NCBI RefSeq assembly: GCF_900108295.1
Contig: NZ_FNWK01000004.1
Location: 243,677 to 307,676 of the forward strand
Length of the DNA stretch: 64,000 nucleotides
Direction: 5' to 3'
Source: Sphingopyxis sp. YR583
GTDB lineage: Bacteria; Pseudomonadota; Alphaproteobacteria; Sphingomonadales; Sphingomonadaceae
The position numbers were made by a program, and so were the translations under genes. The notes beneath the pieces are model-generated. The model worked only from the letters and a program-made list of their open reading frames with translations, was not told the DNA's origin and did no database searches. Of this stretch, positions 26,493 to 35,059 are shown piece after piece (the stretch's first letter is position 1; each line of letters opens with the position of its first letter).

Positions 26493-28997
26493 ATGGCGCG
26501 TGCGGATCCCCTCGCTCAGTATAACGCGAAGCGCGACTTCAAGCTGACTCCCGAACCCGCGGGCAAGGTCGAAAAGGGAGCAGGCAACCGTTTCATCGTC
26601 CAGAAGCACGACGCAACGCGCCTCCACTATGACTTCCGTCTTGAAGTCGACGGCGTGCTCAAGAGCTGGGCGGTGACCAAGGGCCCCAGCGCCGACCCCG
26701 CCGACAAACGCCTCGCGGTGCGTACCGAAGACCATCCGATGTCATACGCCGACTTTGAAGGTGTGATCCCCAAGGGCGAATATGGCGGCGGCAGCGTGAT
26801 GCTGTGGGACCGCGGCACCTGGGCCCCGGTCGCAGGCAAGAGCGCGAAGGATTTAAGCAAGGGCCATCTCCATTTCACGTTGGAAGGCGAGCGGATGAAG
26901 GGCGAATGGCTGCTCGTCCGCATGAAACCGCGCCCGGGCGAAAAGCGCGAGAACTGGCTCCTCCGCAAGGTCGACGACGCCTGGGCCGGCGGCACCGACG
27001 ATCTCGTCGGTCGGCAACTCACCAGCGTCCTCACCGGCCGCACGATGGCCGAGATCGCGGGCGACGAAGGCGGCGAGCAGTCGCTAAAGGGTGCCAAGGG
27101 CGAAGCGTTCGCGAAGAAGATGGCCGCTGCCGCCACGCACAACCGCAAGGTCGCCAAAGCCAAACCCAAAGGCAAACCGCCCAAGTTCCGCCCGCTCCAG
27201 CTCGCGACGCTCGTCGATGCCGTGCCCTCTGGCAACGGCTGGTTCCATGAGATCAAATATGATGGCTACCGCGCCGAAATCGCCGCAGCGGGATCGGACG
27301 TTCGGGTCTTCACCCGGAATGGCCTCGACTGGACCGACAAATTCGCCCCGCTCGTCCGCCACATCGCCGCGCTCGATCTCCCGCCCTGCCTGATCGACGG
27401 CGAGATCGTCGCCTATGGCAGCGACGGCAACCCCGACTTCTCGTCGCTGCAGGCGGTCCTCAAGCGCGGCCATGGCGCGCAGGACGACGCGACCGAGCTT
27501 CACCTGTTCGCCTTCGACCTGCTCGAGCAGGACGGCAAATCGCTCGCCAGGCTCGGCAATCTCGAGCGCAAGGAGCGGCTCGAAGCGCTGCTCCGCGAAG
27601 CGCAGCCGCCGATCGCGGTCGCCGACCATGTCATCGGCGCAGGCGAAAAGCTCTACGCCGCGATGTGCGGCGCGGGGCAGGAAGGCATCATCTCGAAACG
27701 CGCCGACGCGGCGTATGTCGGCCGCCGCACCAAAAGCTGGGTGAAGGTCAAATGCACCCGCCGGCAGGAATTCGTGGTCGTCGGCTGGAACCCGTCATCG
27801 GCGAAGGGCCGCGCCTTCGCCTCGCTCCTGCTCGCGCAACGCGAAGGCGACACTCTCGTCTACAAGGGCAATGTCGGCACCGGCTTCGACACCGAAACGA
27901 TGGCCCACCTCGCCGGCAAATTCGCGAGCCGCGAACGCAGAACCGCGCCGCTCGAGGTCGACGCAGCATCGGCGCGCAAGGTGCATTGGCTGAAACCCGA
28001 CCTCATCGCCGAAATCGCTTTCGCCGAATTCACCGCGAGCGGATCGGTGCGCCACGCAAGTTTCCTCGGTTTGCGCGGTGACAAGGAGGCAAAGGACGTG
28101 ACCCCGGAAGTGGAACAGCCCGCCCCCGCGCCCGAATCCGACGTGACGATCAGCAGCCGCGACCGCGTGATCTTTCCCGAGGCGAAGGCGACCAAGGGCG
28201 ACCTCGCCGACTATTACGCCGCGATCGCCCCCGTGATGCTCCCGCACACCGCGCGCCGCCCGATCAGCCTCGTCCGCTGCCCGCAGGGGCGCGGCAAGAA
28301 ATGCTTCTTCCAGAAACATGACACGGGCTCGTTCGGCGACCATGTCCTCCACGTGCCGATCAGGGAAAAGGACGGCGGGCACGAGGATTATATCTATGTC
28401 GAGGACGCCGACGGGCTGCTCGCCTGCGTCCAGATGGGGACGATCGAGTTCCACGGCTGGGACAGCCATGTCGACGACGTCGAGGCGCCCGATCGCATGG
28501 TCTTCGACCTCGACCCCGACGAAGGGCTGGGTTTCGCCGACGTGAAGAATGCGGCACTCGATATTCGCCGCCAGCTCGCCGACATCGGCCTCGTCAGCTT
28601 CGCGATGCTCTCGGGCGGCAAGGGCGTCCACATCGTCGTGCCGGTGGCTCCGGGGCACAGCTGGGACGCGCACAAGGATTTCTCTAAGCGCTTCGCCGAG
28701 GCGCTGAGCCTCGCTGAGCCCGAGCGCTATGTCGCGACGATGAGCAAGGCGAAGCGCAAAGGGAAGATCTTCATCGACTACCTCCGCAACCAGCGCGGAA
28801 GCACCGCGATCATGCCCTATTCCGCTCGCGCTCGTGAAAACGCTCCCATTGCGGCGCCGATCGGTTGGGAAGAGCTCGCCGACATAAAGGGCGCTGGCGC
28901 CTGGACGATAAAGGATGCTGCCGATCTGTTGAAACGTGCCACTAGTTCCGACCTCAAGGGCTGGGGTTTCGCAGCGCAATCCATGCCGTCAATTTAG
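26493..28997 (+). CDS. ligD: multidomain NHEJ DNA ligase LigD (PE-ligase-polymerase)
   Basis: 834 residues, full length. Domain order: 3'-phosphoesterase (NRFIVQKHDATRLHYDFRLE, ~32-51; HLHFTLEGERMKGEW), ATP-dependent ligase with EIKYDGYRAE (Lys255 as the adenylation site) and WVKVKCTRRQEF, and a primase-polymerase domain from ~550 with LVRCPQGRGKKCFFQKHD and the catalytic Asp pair in FDLDPDEG (~670). It works with Ku one base upstream. The last codon, TAG, is formed by the insertion site of the downstream IS: TA from the target duplication, G from the element. The sequence right of the IS would have given TAA, so the protein is unchanged. Confidence 0.95.
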   Translation: MARADPLAQYNAKRDFKLTPEPAGKVEKGAGNRFIVQKHDATRLHYDFRLEVDGVLKSWAVTKGPSADPADKRLAVRTEDHPMSYADFEGVIPKGEYGGGSVMLWDRGTWAPVAGKSAKDLSKGHLHFTLEGERMKGEWLLVRMKPRPGEKRENWLLRKVDDAWAGGTDDLVGRQLTSVLTGRTMAEIAGDEGGEQSLKGAKGEAFAKKMAAAATHNRKVAKAKPKGKPPKFRPLQLATLVDAVPSGNGWFHEIKYDGYRAEIAAAGSDVRVFTRNGLDWTDKFAPLVRHIAALDLPPCLIDGEIVAYGSDGNPDFSSLQAVLKRGHGAQDDATELHLFAFDLLEQDGKSLARLGNLERKERLEALLREAQPPIAVADHVIGAGEKLYAAMCGAGQEGIISKRADAAYVGRRTKSWVKVKCTRRQEFVVVGWNPSSAKGRAFASLLLAQREGDTLVYKGNVGTGFDTETMAHLAGKFASRERRTAPLEVDAASARKVHWLKPDLIAEIAFAEFTASGSVRHASFLGLRGDKEAKDVTPEVEQPAPAPESDVTISSRDRVIFPEAKATKGDLADYYAAIAPVMLPHTARRPISLVRCPQGRGKKCFFQKHDTGSFGDHVLHVPIREKDGGHEDYIYVEDADGLLACVQMGTIEFHGWDSHVDDVEAPDRMVFDLDPDEGLGFADVKNAALDIRRQLADIGLVSFAMLSGGKGVHIVVPVAPGHSWDAHKDFSKRFAEALSLAEPERYVATMSKAKRKGKIFIDYLRNQRGSTAIMPYSARARENAPIAAPIGWEELADIKGAGAWTIKDAADLLKRATSSDLKGWGFAAQSMPSI

Positions 28998-29837
28998 GGT
29001 CAGGACTCATTGATCAGAGCCAGAAGATGACGGTCGCGGCGAGAGCGACGGCGGAGAAGAAGGCCTTCCGGCACCGATCATAGCGGGTTGCGACCCGTCT
29101 CCAGTCCTTGAGGCGACCGAACATGACTCGATGCGGTTGCGGCGTTTGTAGCGACGCTTGTCATATTTGACGGTCTTGTTCCGTATTTTCCGGCCCGGGA
29201 TGCAGGGAGTGATACCCTTTTCCTGCAAGGCGTCGCGGAACCAGTCGGCATCATAGCCCCGGTCGGCGAGCATCCATTGCGCTTTGGGCAAACTGTCGAG
29301 CAAAGCGGCCGCGCCCGTGTAATCGCTGACCTGCCCGGCGGTCATGAAGAAGCTGATCGGGCGGCCATTTGCATCGGTTACGGCATGAAGCTTGGTGTTC
29401 ATACCGCCCTTCGTGCGGCCGATCAGGCGTCCCGGACCCCCTTTTTTACCCCAAGGCTCGACGCCGTGCGGTGGGCCTTCAAATAGGTCGCGTCGATCAT
29501 GATCGTCTTGCGCTCTGGCGCCTGCGGTGTCGCCAAGCCCTCCATCATGCGGATGAAGATGCCCCTGTCGCTCCACCGCTTCCAGCGATTATAGAGCGTC
29601 TTCGCCGGGCCATACTCCCTCGGCGCATCGCGCCACCTCAGCCCATTGCGGTTGACGAAGATAATGCCGCTCAAAACCCGCCGGTCATCGACACGCTTGC
29701 GGCCATGGCTCTTCGGAAAATAGGGCTGAAGACGCGCCATCTGCTCGTCCGTCAGCCAGAATAAATCGCTCAAATTCAGGCTCCTTCGTGGTCGCCTGAA
29801 TCACAGCCATCTCCGCAAATCAATGGGTCCTGACCCT
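28997..29837 (-). mobile_element. IS5-family (IS427-like) insertion sequence
   Basis: 841-bp element. Terminal inverted repeats GGGTCAGGACTCATTGAT (left, 28997-29014) and, read from the right end inward, GGGTCAGGACCCATTGAT (29837-29820), one mismatch in 18. It is flanked by a TA direct repeat (28995-28996 and 29838-29839), the target-site type of this group. It carries one transposase in two overlapping frames. The near-perfect ends suggest a fairly recent arrival, although the transposase has a further lesion. Confidence 0.92.
29014..29773 (-). pseudogene. IS427-type DDE transposase with programmed frameshift plus a second lesion
   Basis: Frame A starts at a TTG at 29773 (SDLFWLTDEQMARLQPYFP) and carries the first catalytic Asp in MIDATYLKAH. 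An A6G slippery run (29447-29441, minus strand TAAAAAAGGGGG) allows the family's usual -1 shift into frame B, GRLIGRTKGGMNTKLHAVTD, with the second Asp in LADRGYDADWF and Glu in RNRIE. Directly after RNRIE one base is missing (near 29124-29130): the expected FGRLKDWRRVATRYDRC-type C-terminus continues in another frame to a stop at 29014. The transposase is therefore probably inactive unless supplied in trans. Confidence 0.85.
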
Positions 29838-29969
29838 AATTCTTCCGTTCGGGGATGGCGCAGGCACTCTCGTTGCCGTGCCTGTGCAGCGCGAGCGCCC
29901 GATTTCGAGCGTTCCGGATCAGGACCGGAATGACGAATGGCAGAACGTCACCCCAGCGCGGCCATCGAC

Positions 29970-30914
29970 TTACTTTTTCAACCCGATCTCACGCAGCCGT
30001 TCTTGCAAATATTCGTCCGCGGTGATCGGCGTCGGGTAAAGATTGGGATGCGACGCATCGACACAGCTTTCGAGCGTCTCGATCGGATAGTCCGAACGGA
30101 AATGAAGGAAGAAGGGCATCGAGTAACGCGCGACGCTTGCCCGGCCGGCGTCGGGGTTGCGGACGCGGTGGGTGGTCGAGGGCAGCTTGTTGTTGGTCAG
30201 TCGCTGCAGCATGTCGCCGACATTGACCGCCATCGCACCCGGCGGGGGCGAGACGGGAAGCCAGCTGCCGTCCTTGTCGAGGATTTCGAGACCCGCTTCC
30301 TCGGCACCGAGCAGCAGGGTGATCGTGTTGATATCCTCATGCGCTTCGGCGCGGATGCCTTTCGCGGGGGCTTCGACGGGCGGATAATGGAGCAGGCGCA
30401 TCACGCTGTTGCCGTCGGCGACGGTGTCGTCGAAGAAGTCGGGCGCAAGGCCGAGATAGCGCGCGATGCCGGACAGCAGGCGCGCGCCGACGCGGTCGAA
30501 TTCGGCGAACAATTTGTCATAGGCCGTGCGAAAGCCCTCGACTTCCTTCGGCCAGACATTGTTCGGCTGTTGCGCCGCAAGGCGGTGGCCCGCGGGCAGG
30601 TCGCGGCCGACGTGCCAGAATTCCTTGAGGTCGACTTCCTTTGCGCCCTTGGCGATTTCGGTGCCGAACGGGGTATAGCCACGCGCGCCGCCGCCGCCCG
30701 CGATATGATAGGCGCGCTTGGTGCCTTCGGGCAGCGCGAAGAAGGCCTTCGCCTTGTCCCAGGCTTCGTCGATCAGCGCGGGGTCGATGCCATGATCGGT
30801 GATCATCGCGAAACCGAAGCGTTCGAACGACGCCCCGAAATCCTTCGCGAACTGGTCGGCGGGAAGCGACATGGAAATGACGGGTACGGCAGCGGTCATG
30901 AAAGATAAGTCCAT
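29970..30914 (-). CDS. isopenicillin-N-synthase-like 2-oxoglutarate/Fe(II) oxygenase
   Basis: 314-residue non-haem iron dioxygenase. N-terminal DIOX_N domain (FERFGFAMITDHGIDPALID), then the jelly-roll core with metal ligands AHEDINTITLL (HxD) and STTHRV (distal His), and the 2-oxoglutarate Arg in RYSMPFFLHF. Starts with ATG at 30914; ATG at 30899 is an alternative. Proteins of this group hydroxylate or desaturate small metabolites; the substrate here is unknown. It stands alone between the IS and the EVE gene. Confidence 0.88.
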   Translation of the reverse strand: MDLSFMTAAVPVISMSLPADQFAKDFGASFERFGFAMITDHGIDPALIDEAWDKAKAFFALPEGTKRAYHIAGGGGARGYTPFGTEIAKGAKEVDLKEFWHVGRDLPAGHRLAAQQPNNVWPKEVEGFRTAYDKLFAEFDRVGARLLSGIARYLGLAPDFFDDTVADGNSVMRLLHYPPVEAPAKGIRAEAHEDINTITLLLGAEEAGLEILDKDGSWLPVSPPPGAMAVNVGDMLQRLTNNKLPSTTHRVRNPDAGRASVARYSMPFFLHFRSDYPIETLESCVDASHPNLYPTPITADEYLQERLREIGLKK

Positions 30915-31031
30915 CTGAAAGGGGCGGCGCCTGCGGGGCGCGTCATGAGTCGCGATTTAGGCGCTGCCCGTCCGCGATTAAAGGGAAAAAGGCGGTTTCG
31001 TCGCGCGCGTGGCTCGGCTAAGCCCGCCGCC

Positions 31032-31457
31032 ATGGCAAAGCAATATTGGCTGATGAAATCCGAACCCGACGCCTATGCGTGGGAACAGCTCGTCAAGGAC
31101 GGGACGGGGATGTGGGACGGGGTGCGCAATCACACCGCGAAGCTGAACCTGATGGCGATGAAGGTCGGCGACGAGGCGCTCTTCTATCACAGCAATATCG
31201 GGAAGGAATGCGTCGGGATCATGGAGATCACCGAGGAATCCTCGCCCGACCCGACCGCCGAAAAGGGTTCGCCCTGGGTCATCGTTCGCGTCGCGCCGGT
31301 GCGTGCGCTGAAGCATCCCGTGACGCTCGCCGCGATCAAGGCCGATCCGGCGCTTGCCGACATGGACCTCATTCGCCAGTCGCGCCTGTCGGTCGGACGC
31401 GTCACGCCCACCGAGTGGAAACATATCCTGAAAAAGTCGGAAAAGCCCGAGGGCTGA
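31032..31457 (+). CDS. EVE domain protein
   Basis: 141 residues, all of it one EVE (PUA-like) domain: KQYWLMKSEPDAYAWEQL, MWDGVRNHTAKLNLMAMK, ALFYHSNIGKECVGIMEI and IRQSRLSVGRVTPTEW. EVE proteins bind modified bases in DNA or RNA. The ATG at 31032 is the family start; a longer frame from 30945 would add a basic, non-conserved leader and is rejected. Confidence 0.92.
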   Translation: MAKQYWLMKSEPDAYAWEQLVKDGTGMWDGVRNHTAKLNLMAMKVGDEALFYHSNIGKECVGIMEITEESSPDPTAEKGSPWVIVRVAPVRALKHPVTLAAIKADPALADMDLIRQSRLSVGRVTPTEWKHILKKSEKPEG

Positions 31458-31466
31458 CCGCGGGAA

Positions 31467-31796
31467 TTATTGGCCGCGAAGTCGTGCCTGCAGATGTTCC
31501 GCGACCGACACGTGAAGCGGGTTTACGAATTCGCAGCCATAATTGTTGCCGTCGGCGCGGCGGACCACTGCTTCCAACGGCTGGAGCCCCGGCAGGTTTA
31601 CCCAGATATGTTTGCCAATCTGCGGCCGGAACGATGTGACCATGCGAAAGCCGGTCGACGACAGATCGAACAATTCGACATCGAAGGGGTTGAGCCCCGG
31701 TTCACGAAAACGCGCGCGCGCGGTGACGGGCGCTCGTTCGGCGCCGCGCCCGACCTTGGGCGCCTTTCTGGTTTCGACGGTACGATTCCCCAACAC
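31467..31796 (-). CDS. PilZ domain protein
   Basis: 109 residues, GTG start at 31796 with an AGGGA site. It carries a PilZ fold: RARFREPGLNPFDVELFDLS, STGFRMV, then LQPLEAVVRRADGNNYGCEF. The c-di-GMP motif RxxxR...(D/N)xSxxG is only partly met: the first arginines are shifted to RARFRE and DLSSTG stands for DxSxxG, so nucleotide binding is uncertain. Single-domain PilZ proteins act as c-di-GMP adaptors in motility or exopolysaccharide control. Confidence 0.8.
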   Translation of the reverse strand: MLGNRTVETRKAPKVGRGAERAPVTARARFREPGLNPFDVELFDLSSTGFRMVTSFRPQIGKHIWVNLPGLQPLEAVVRRADGNNYGCEFVNPLHVSVAEHLQARLRGQ

Positions 31797-31883
31797 GGCT
31801 TGGTCCCTGCGTTGATCTTTTGATTCGCCCGCTTTTACGGCGTCGTTGGTTATCGCAAGGTGAAGCGATATGGTGAAATTCGC

Positions 31884-32474
31884 CTATACCGGAGGCGCTT
31901 CGCCAATCGCCATCAACTGGCTGGGAAAGGGCATGGCCAGCGCAACCGCGGCACGCCATTCGCCGCCGAGCCATGTGGCATAATCCTCCGGATGCACGAT
32001 CACCGGCATGCCCTTCGGCTGATGATGTGCCACGAGCCGGTTCGCATCGGTCATGAGCATTGCAAAGCACGGCCAGTCCTCGCCCTGGCGCAGGATTCCC
32101 GCGAAAGCGAACACCGGCCGCGACGGCACCGAAAACCAATGCTGCCGTCGCGCTCGCTCGCTGCCCGACCAGTAGGCGAAGGCGGTGGCGGGGATCAGGC
32201 AGCGCAGTTCGGCATGACGCAATGTGCCGATCCAGAAGGGGCTCTGCAGGTTGCGGACATGCGTGACCGGCTGGGTGCCCTGAGGCGGGGGCGGAACGCC
32301 CCATAATTTCGGGCGCAGATAACGGCGCGCCCCGCCGCGGCCGTCGCTGACGATCACCGGCGCGGGTCGTGCGGGCGCGACATAATCGCCGGTCCAGGGG
32401 TCATCCCCCGCCTCGGCGCCGAACGCCGCCGCGATCGCGCTCGCGGGGGCATCGAGGCGATAGAGACTCGTCAT
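31884..32474 (-). CDS. SRAP-like protein without the catalytic cysteine
   Basis: 196 residues with the SRAP/HMCES fold order: DDPWTGDYVAPARPAPVIV, KLWGVPPPP, VRNLQSPFWIG (conserved Asn), RCLIPATAFAYWSG, and GMPVIVHPEDYATWL preceded by His. True SRAP proteins begin Met-Cys-Gly-Arg, with Cys2 forming a covalent link to abasic DNA, and carry a Glu in FYEW. Here the protein begins MTSLYRLDAP and the Glu position reads FAYW. Both the crosslinking Cys and the Glu are therefore absent, leaving Asn and His. A DNA-binding but non-crosslinking role is likely (inference). Confidence 0.82.
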   Translation of the reverse strand: MTSLYRLDAPASAIAAAFGAEAGDDPWTGDYVAPARPAPVIVSDGRGGARRYLRPKLWGVPPPPQGTQPVTHVRNLQSPFWIGTLRHAELRCLIPATAFAYWSGSERARRQHWFSVPSRPVFAFAGILRQGEDWPCFAMLMTDANRLVAHHQPKGMPVIVHPEDYATWLGGEWRAAVALAMPFPSQLMAIGEAPPV

Positions 32475-32483
32475 TATACCGTC

Positions 32484-32885
32484 TCAGTCTGTTCCGCGCA
32501 CCCGTCCGCGCCCGGCCTTCACTGTACTGCGCGCCTTCTTGCTGTCGACGCGCTTTGCCTTGGCCGCCTTGCTCGGTTTGGTCTTGATGCGCCTTTCGGG
32601 GCGGACGAGCGCCGCATCGACAAGCTCGTTCAATCGTGCGCGGGCGTCGGCACGGTTCGCCTCCTGCGTTCGAAAGCTGCGCGCCAGAATGACGAGTTCG
32701 CCCGCTGAGGTCATTTTGCTTCCGACGAGCGTCTTGAGCCGGCGATAGGCGTCGGGCGCAAGGCCAAGCGCGAATACATCGACACGCAGCTGGCAGGCCG
32801 TTGCGACCTTGTTGACATTCTGTCCCCCGGGGCCCGACCCCGCGAGAAATTTCTCGCTGATCGCGCTTTCGGGAATGTCAGCCAC
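32484..32885 (-). CDS. arfB: ArfB-type ribosome rescue hydrolase
   Basis: 133 residues from a GTG at 32885; the open frame continues upstream but loses homology. The RF-1 domain carries the GGQ catalytic motif in FLAGSGPGGQNVNKVAT, and the C-terminus is a Lys/Arg-rich tail (KTKPSKAAKAKRVDSKKAR) that fits the empty mRNA channel of stalled ribosomes. There is no stop-codon recognition domain, which distinguishes it from PrfA/PrfB. It overlaps the stop of the RluA-type gene by eight bases, so they are co-transcribed. Confidence 0.9.
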   Translation of the reverse strand: MADIPESAISEKFLAGSGPGGQNVNKVATACQLRVDVFALGLAPDAYRRLKTLVGSKMTSAGELVILARSFRTQEANRADARARLNELVDAALVRPERRIKTKPSKAAKAKRVDSKKARSTVKAGRGRVRGTD

Positions 32886-33561
32886 GGGTCGGCGCCGCGC
32901 CCTCGGGTTCCGAAAAGCCCAGGGCGATGAAGCTGTCGGGAAACGGAGCCTCCGCAATTACTGGCGGCTTGACGTCACGTTTTACGACCAGCCGCTCGGC
33001 ATGGAGGAGGGTACGGGTCTTTGTACCGCCGCGGCCGTAAACGGGATCGCCCACGAGGGGGAAGCCGAGGCCCTCGAGCGCATGGACGCGCAGCTGGTGG
33101 GTGCGTCCGGTTTCGGGCCGGAAGCGCAGAAGCGCACGGTCGCCAACGACGGCGAGCTTTTCCCAATGCGATACCGAAGGCTTGCCCTTGGGATCGCCGA
33201 CCATGCGCCAGCCCTCTTCGGCGGTCGACACTTTGGCGAGCGCAATGTCGATCGTACCGCCGTCCCCGTCAGGAACGCCGTCCACGATTGCGAGATATTG
33301 TTTTTCGACCTCGCGCCCTTCGAACGCGCGCGTAAAGCGGCCGTGCGCTTTGGGATTGCGTGCAAGGAGCAGGCAGCCCGAGGTGTCGCGGTCGAGCCGG
33401 TGGACTGCCAGCGGCCAGCGTTTGAAGCCGAACTTGAGCAGGTCGAGATGGTTCTCGAGACTGAGGCTGCCGTCACGCGGCGCATCGACAGGAAGGCCTG
33501 CGGGCTTGTCGATGACGAGGGCCTCGCCATCGAGGAAGAGAACACGATCTGAAAGAAGCAT
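32878..33561 (-). CDS. RluA-family pseudouridine synthase
   Basis: 227 residues. Catalytic motif HRLDRDTSGCLLLARN with the essential Asp (~57), plus EKQYLAIVDG, ETGRTHQLRVH and GDPVYG. No N-terminal S4 domain, so it is closest to the short RluA/TruC-type enzymes that modify rRNA or tRNA; the target site cannot be assigned. Start ATG 33561 (MLLSDRVLF). Confidence 0.9.
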   Translation of the reverse strand: MLLSDRVLFLDGEALVIDKPAGLPVDAPRDGSLSLENHLDLLKFGFKRWPLAVHRLDRDTSGCLLLARNPKAHGRFTRAFEGREVEKQYLAIVDGVPDGDGGTIDIALAKVSTAEEGWRMVGDPKGKPSVSHWEKLAVVGDRALLRFRPETGRTHQLRVHALEGLGFPLVGDPVYGRGGTKTRTLLHAERLVVKRDVKPPVIAEAPFPDSFIALGFSEPEGAAPTRG

Positions 33562-33585
33562 GGCGCGCTATAGAGGGCCCACGGG

Positions 33586-34386
33586 TCAGTCGAAAGCGTA
33601 AACATCCATCGCGAGCAGGCCATAGGTGACGCTATGGTGCAGCCGCTCGGATTTGAACGAGACCCCGCCCGTACCCATCGCGACGAACAAGGGCAATATA
33701 TGGTCCGGTGTCGGGTGATTGTCGGCGCCGTGCGGTGCCCGTTCGACGCTATTGAGCACGTCGTCGACAGCGCCTGCAGACATTCGTTCCGCGATCCAGT
33801 CGGTAAAATCGGTGACCCACGCCGGCGCCGGGGCATCGATCGGCAGGCGGGCTGAGAAAAGCGCGCGCAGATTGTGCGTGATGCTGCCCGACCCGATGAT
33901 GAGCACATCGTCGTCGCGAAGCGGCGCGAGCGCCTGCCCAAGCGCATAATGCCATTCGGGCGAAGCATTGGAGTGGATCGAGAGCTGGACGACCGGGATA
34001 TCGGCGTCGGGATAGATGAGCGATAGCGGCACCCATGCGCCATGGTCGAGCCCGCGTTCGGGATCGGCAGTAACGGCAAGGCCATGGTCGGCGAGCAACT
34101 CGACGACGCGCGCCGCCAGCGCCGGATCGCCCGGCGCGGGATAGCGCATGGCGAAAAGTTCGTCGGGAAACCCGCCGAAATCGTGGATCGTCGGCGGCGC
34201 AGGCGATGCGGTCACCGTTGCCCGTCCGCCCTGATATGCCGCGTCGTGATGCGCCGAGACAAGAAGGATCGCGCGGGGGCGCGGTAACTGGTTGCCCAGC
34301 CCGGCGAGGAAGTCTCGCGCCGGGCTGGGCTCGAGCGCCATCATCGGCGAGCCGTGCGAAAGGAAGAGGCTCGGGAGACGGCGCAT
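33586..34386 (-). CDS. DODA-type (YgiD-like) extradiol dioxygenase
   Basis: 266 residues, LigB superfamily. Iron ligands visible in SLFLSHGSPMM (first His) and IHDFGGFP (second His), with VSAHHDAAYQGG, GLDHGAWVPLSLIYP, GSGSITHNLRALF and APHGADNHPTPDH further on. This is the stand-alone 4,5-DOPA dioxygenase group. It sits 4 bp upstream-facing to wrbA on the same strand (wrbA ends at 34391), so it may be the last gene of the wrbA transcript, giving an aromatic/quinone theme. Confidence 0.9.
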   Translation of the reverse strand: MRRLPSLFLSHGSPMMALEPSPARDFLAGLGNQLPRPRAILLVSAHHDAAYQGGRATVTASPAPPTIHDFGGFPDELFAMRYPAPGDPALAARVVELLADHGLAVTADPERGLDHGAWVPLSLIYPDADIPVVQLSIHSNASPEWHYALGQALAPLRDDDVLIIGSGSITHNLRALFSARLPIDAPAPAWVTDFTDWIAERMSAGAVDDVLNSVERAPHGADNHPTPDHILPLFVAMGTGGVSFKSERLHHSVTYGLLAMDVYAFD

Positions 34387-34390
34387 CGGT

Positions 34391-34996
34391 TCAGGCGATT
34401 AGCTTGGCGGCGGTGCGCGCGACGCGCTCGCCCAGATAGCGGGCACCGGCAAGGTCGGCTTCGCCCGGCTGGCGCGAACCGTCGCCGCCGGCGATCGTCG
34501 TCGCGCCATAGGGCGCGCCACCCTTCACTTCGTCGACGCCCATCTGGCCGGCAAAGCCGTAATCGAGGCCGACGATCGTCATGCCGAAGTGGATGAGGTT
34601 CGTGAGGACCGAGAAGAGCGTCGTTTCCTGGCCGCCATGCTGCGATCCGGTCGAGGTGAAGGCCGCGCCGACCTTGCCATTGAGCTTGCCCTGCGCCCAG
34701 ACGCCGCCCGCGGTGTCCCAGAAGCTCGCCATCTGGCTCGACATGCGGCCGAAGCGCGTCGGGGTGCCGACGACAACCGCGTCATAGTTCGCAAGTTCGT
34801 TCGGATCGCTCAGCAGCGGATGCGCGGTGTCGGTCTTGAAACCGGCGGCCTGCACCACCGCTGCGGGCGCGGTTTCGGCGACGCGGCGGATATCGACTTC
34901 GGCGCCCGCAGCGCGCGCACCGTCGGCGACGGCGTCGGCCATCTGTTCGACATGACCATAGCTCGAATAATAGAGCACCAGCACTTTAGCCATCAT
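34391..34996 (-). CDS. wrbA: NAD(P)H:quinone oxidoreductase, WrbA type
   Basis: 201 residues from the ATG at 34996 (AAAGGA site). Flavodoxin-like FMN protein that reduces quinones by two electrons. Seen: phosphate loop [53 protein letters not shown] and [11 protein letters not shown], all WrbA hallmarks. Part of a row of small flavoenzymes (azoR upstream) divergent from a LysR regulator, together a quinone or electrophile detoxification set. Confidence 0.95.
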   Translation of the reverse strand: MMAKVLVLYYSSYGHVEQMADAVADGARAAGAEVDIRRVAETAPAAVVQAAGFKTDTAHPLLSDPNELANYDAVVVGTPTRFGRMSSQMASFWDTAGGVWAQGKLNGKVGAAFTSTGSQHGGQETTLFSVLTNLIHFGMTIVGLDYGFAGQMGVDEVKGGAPYGATTIAGGDGSRQPGEADLAGARYLGERVARTAAKLIA

Positions 34997-35018
34997 ATAG
35001 TCCTTTCGTGGAAATGAA

Positions 35019-35050
35019 GCCGCCGCCACGCTGGGGAGCAGCGCGGCGGC
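35019..35050 (-). repeat. hairpin between azoR and wrbA
   Basis: GCCGCCGC (35019-35026) and GCGGCGGC (35043-35050) form an 8-bp GC stem in the 63-bp gap. It lacks a T-tract, so it may stabilise or attenuate the transcript rather than end it. Confidence 0.5.
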
Positions 35051-35059
35051 GACTGGGTA

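Noticed and set aside
30945..31031. N-terminal extension of the EVE protein
   Set aside because: Basic, non-conserved leader; the domain starts at the ATG at 31032.
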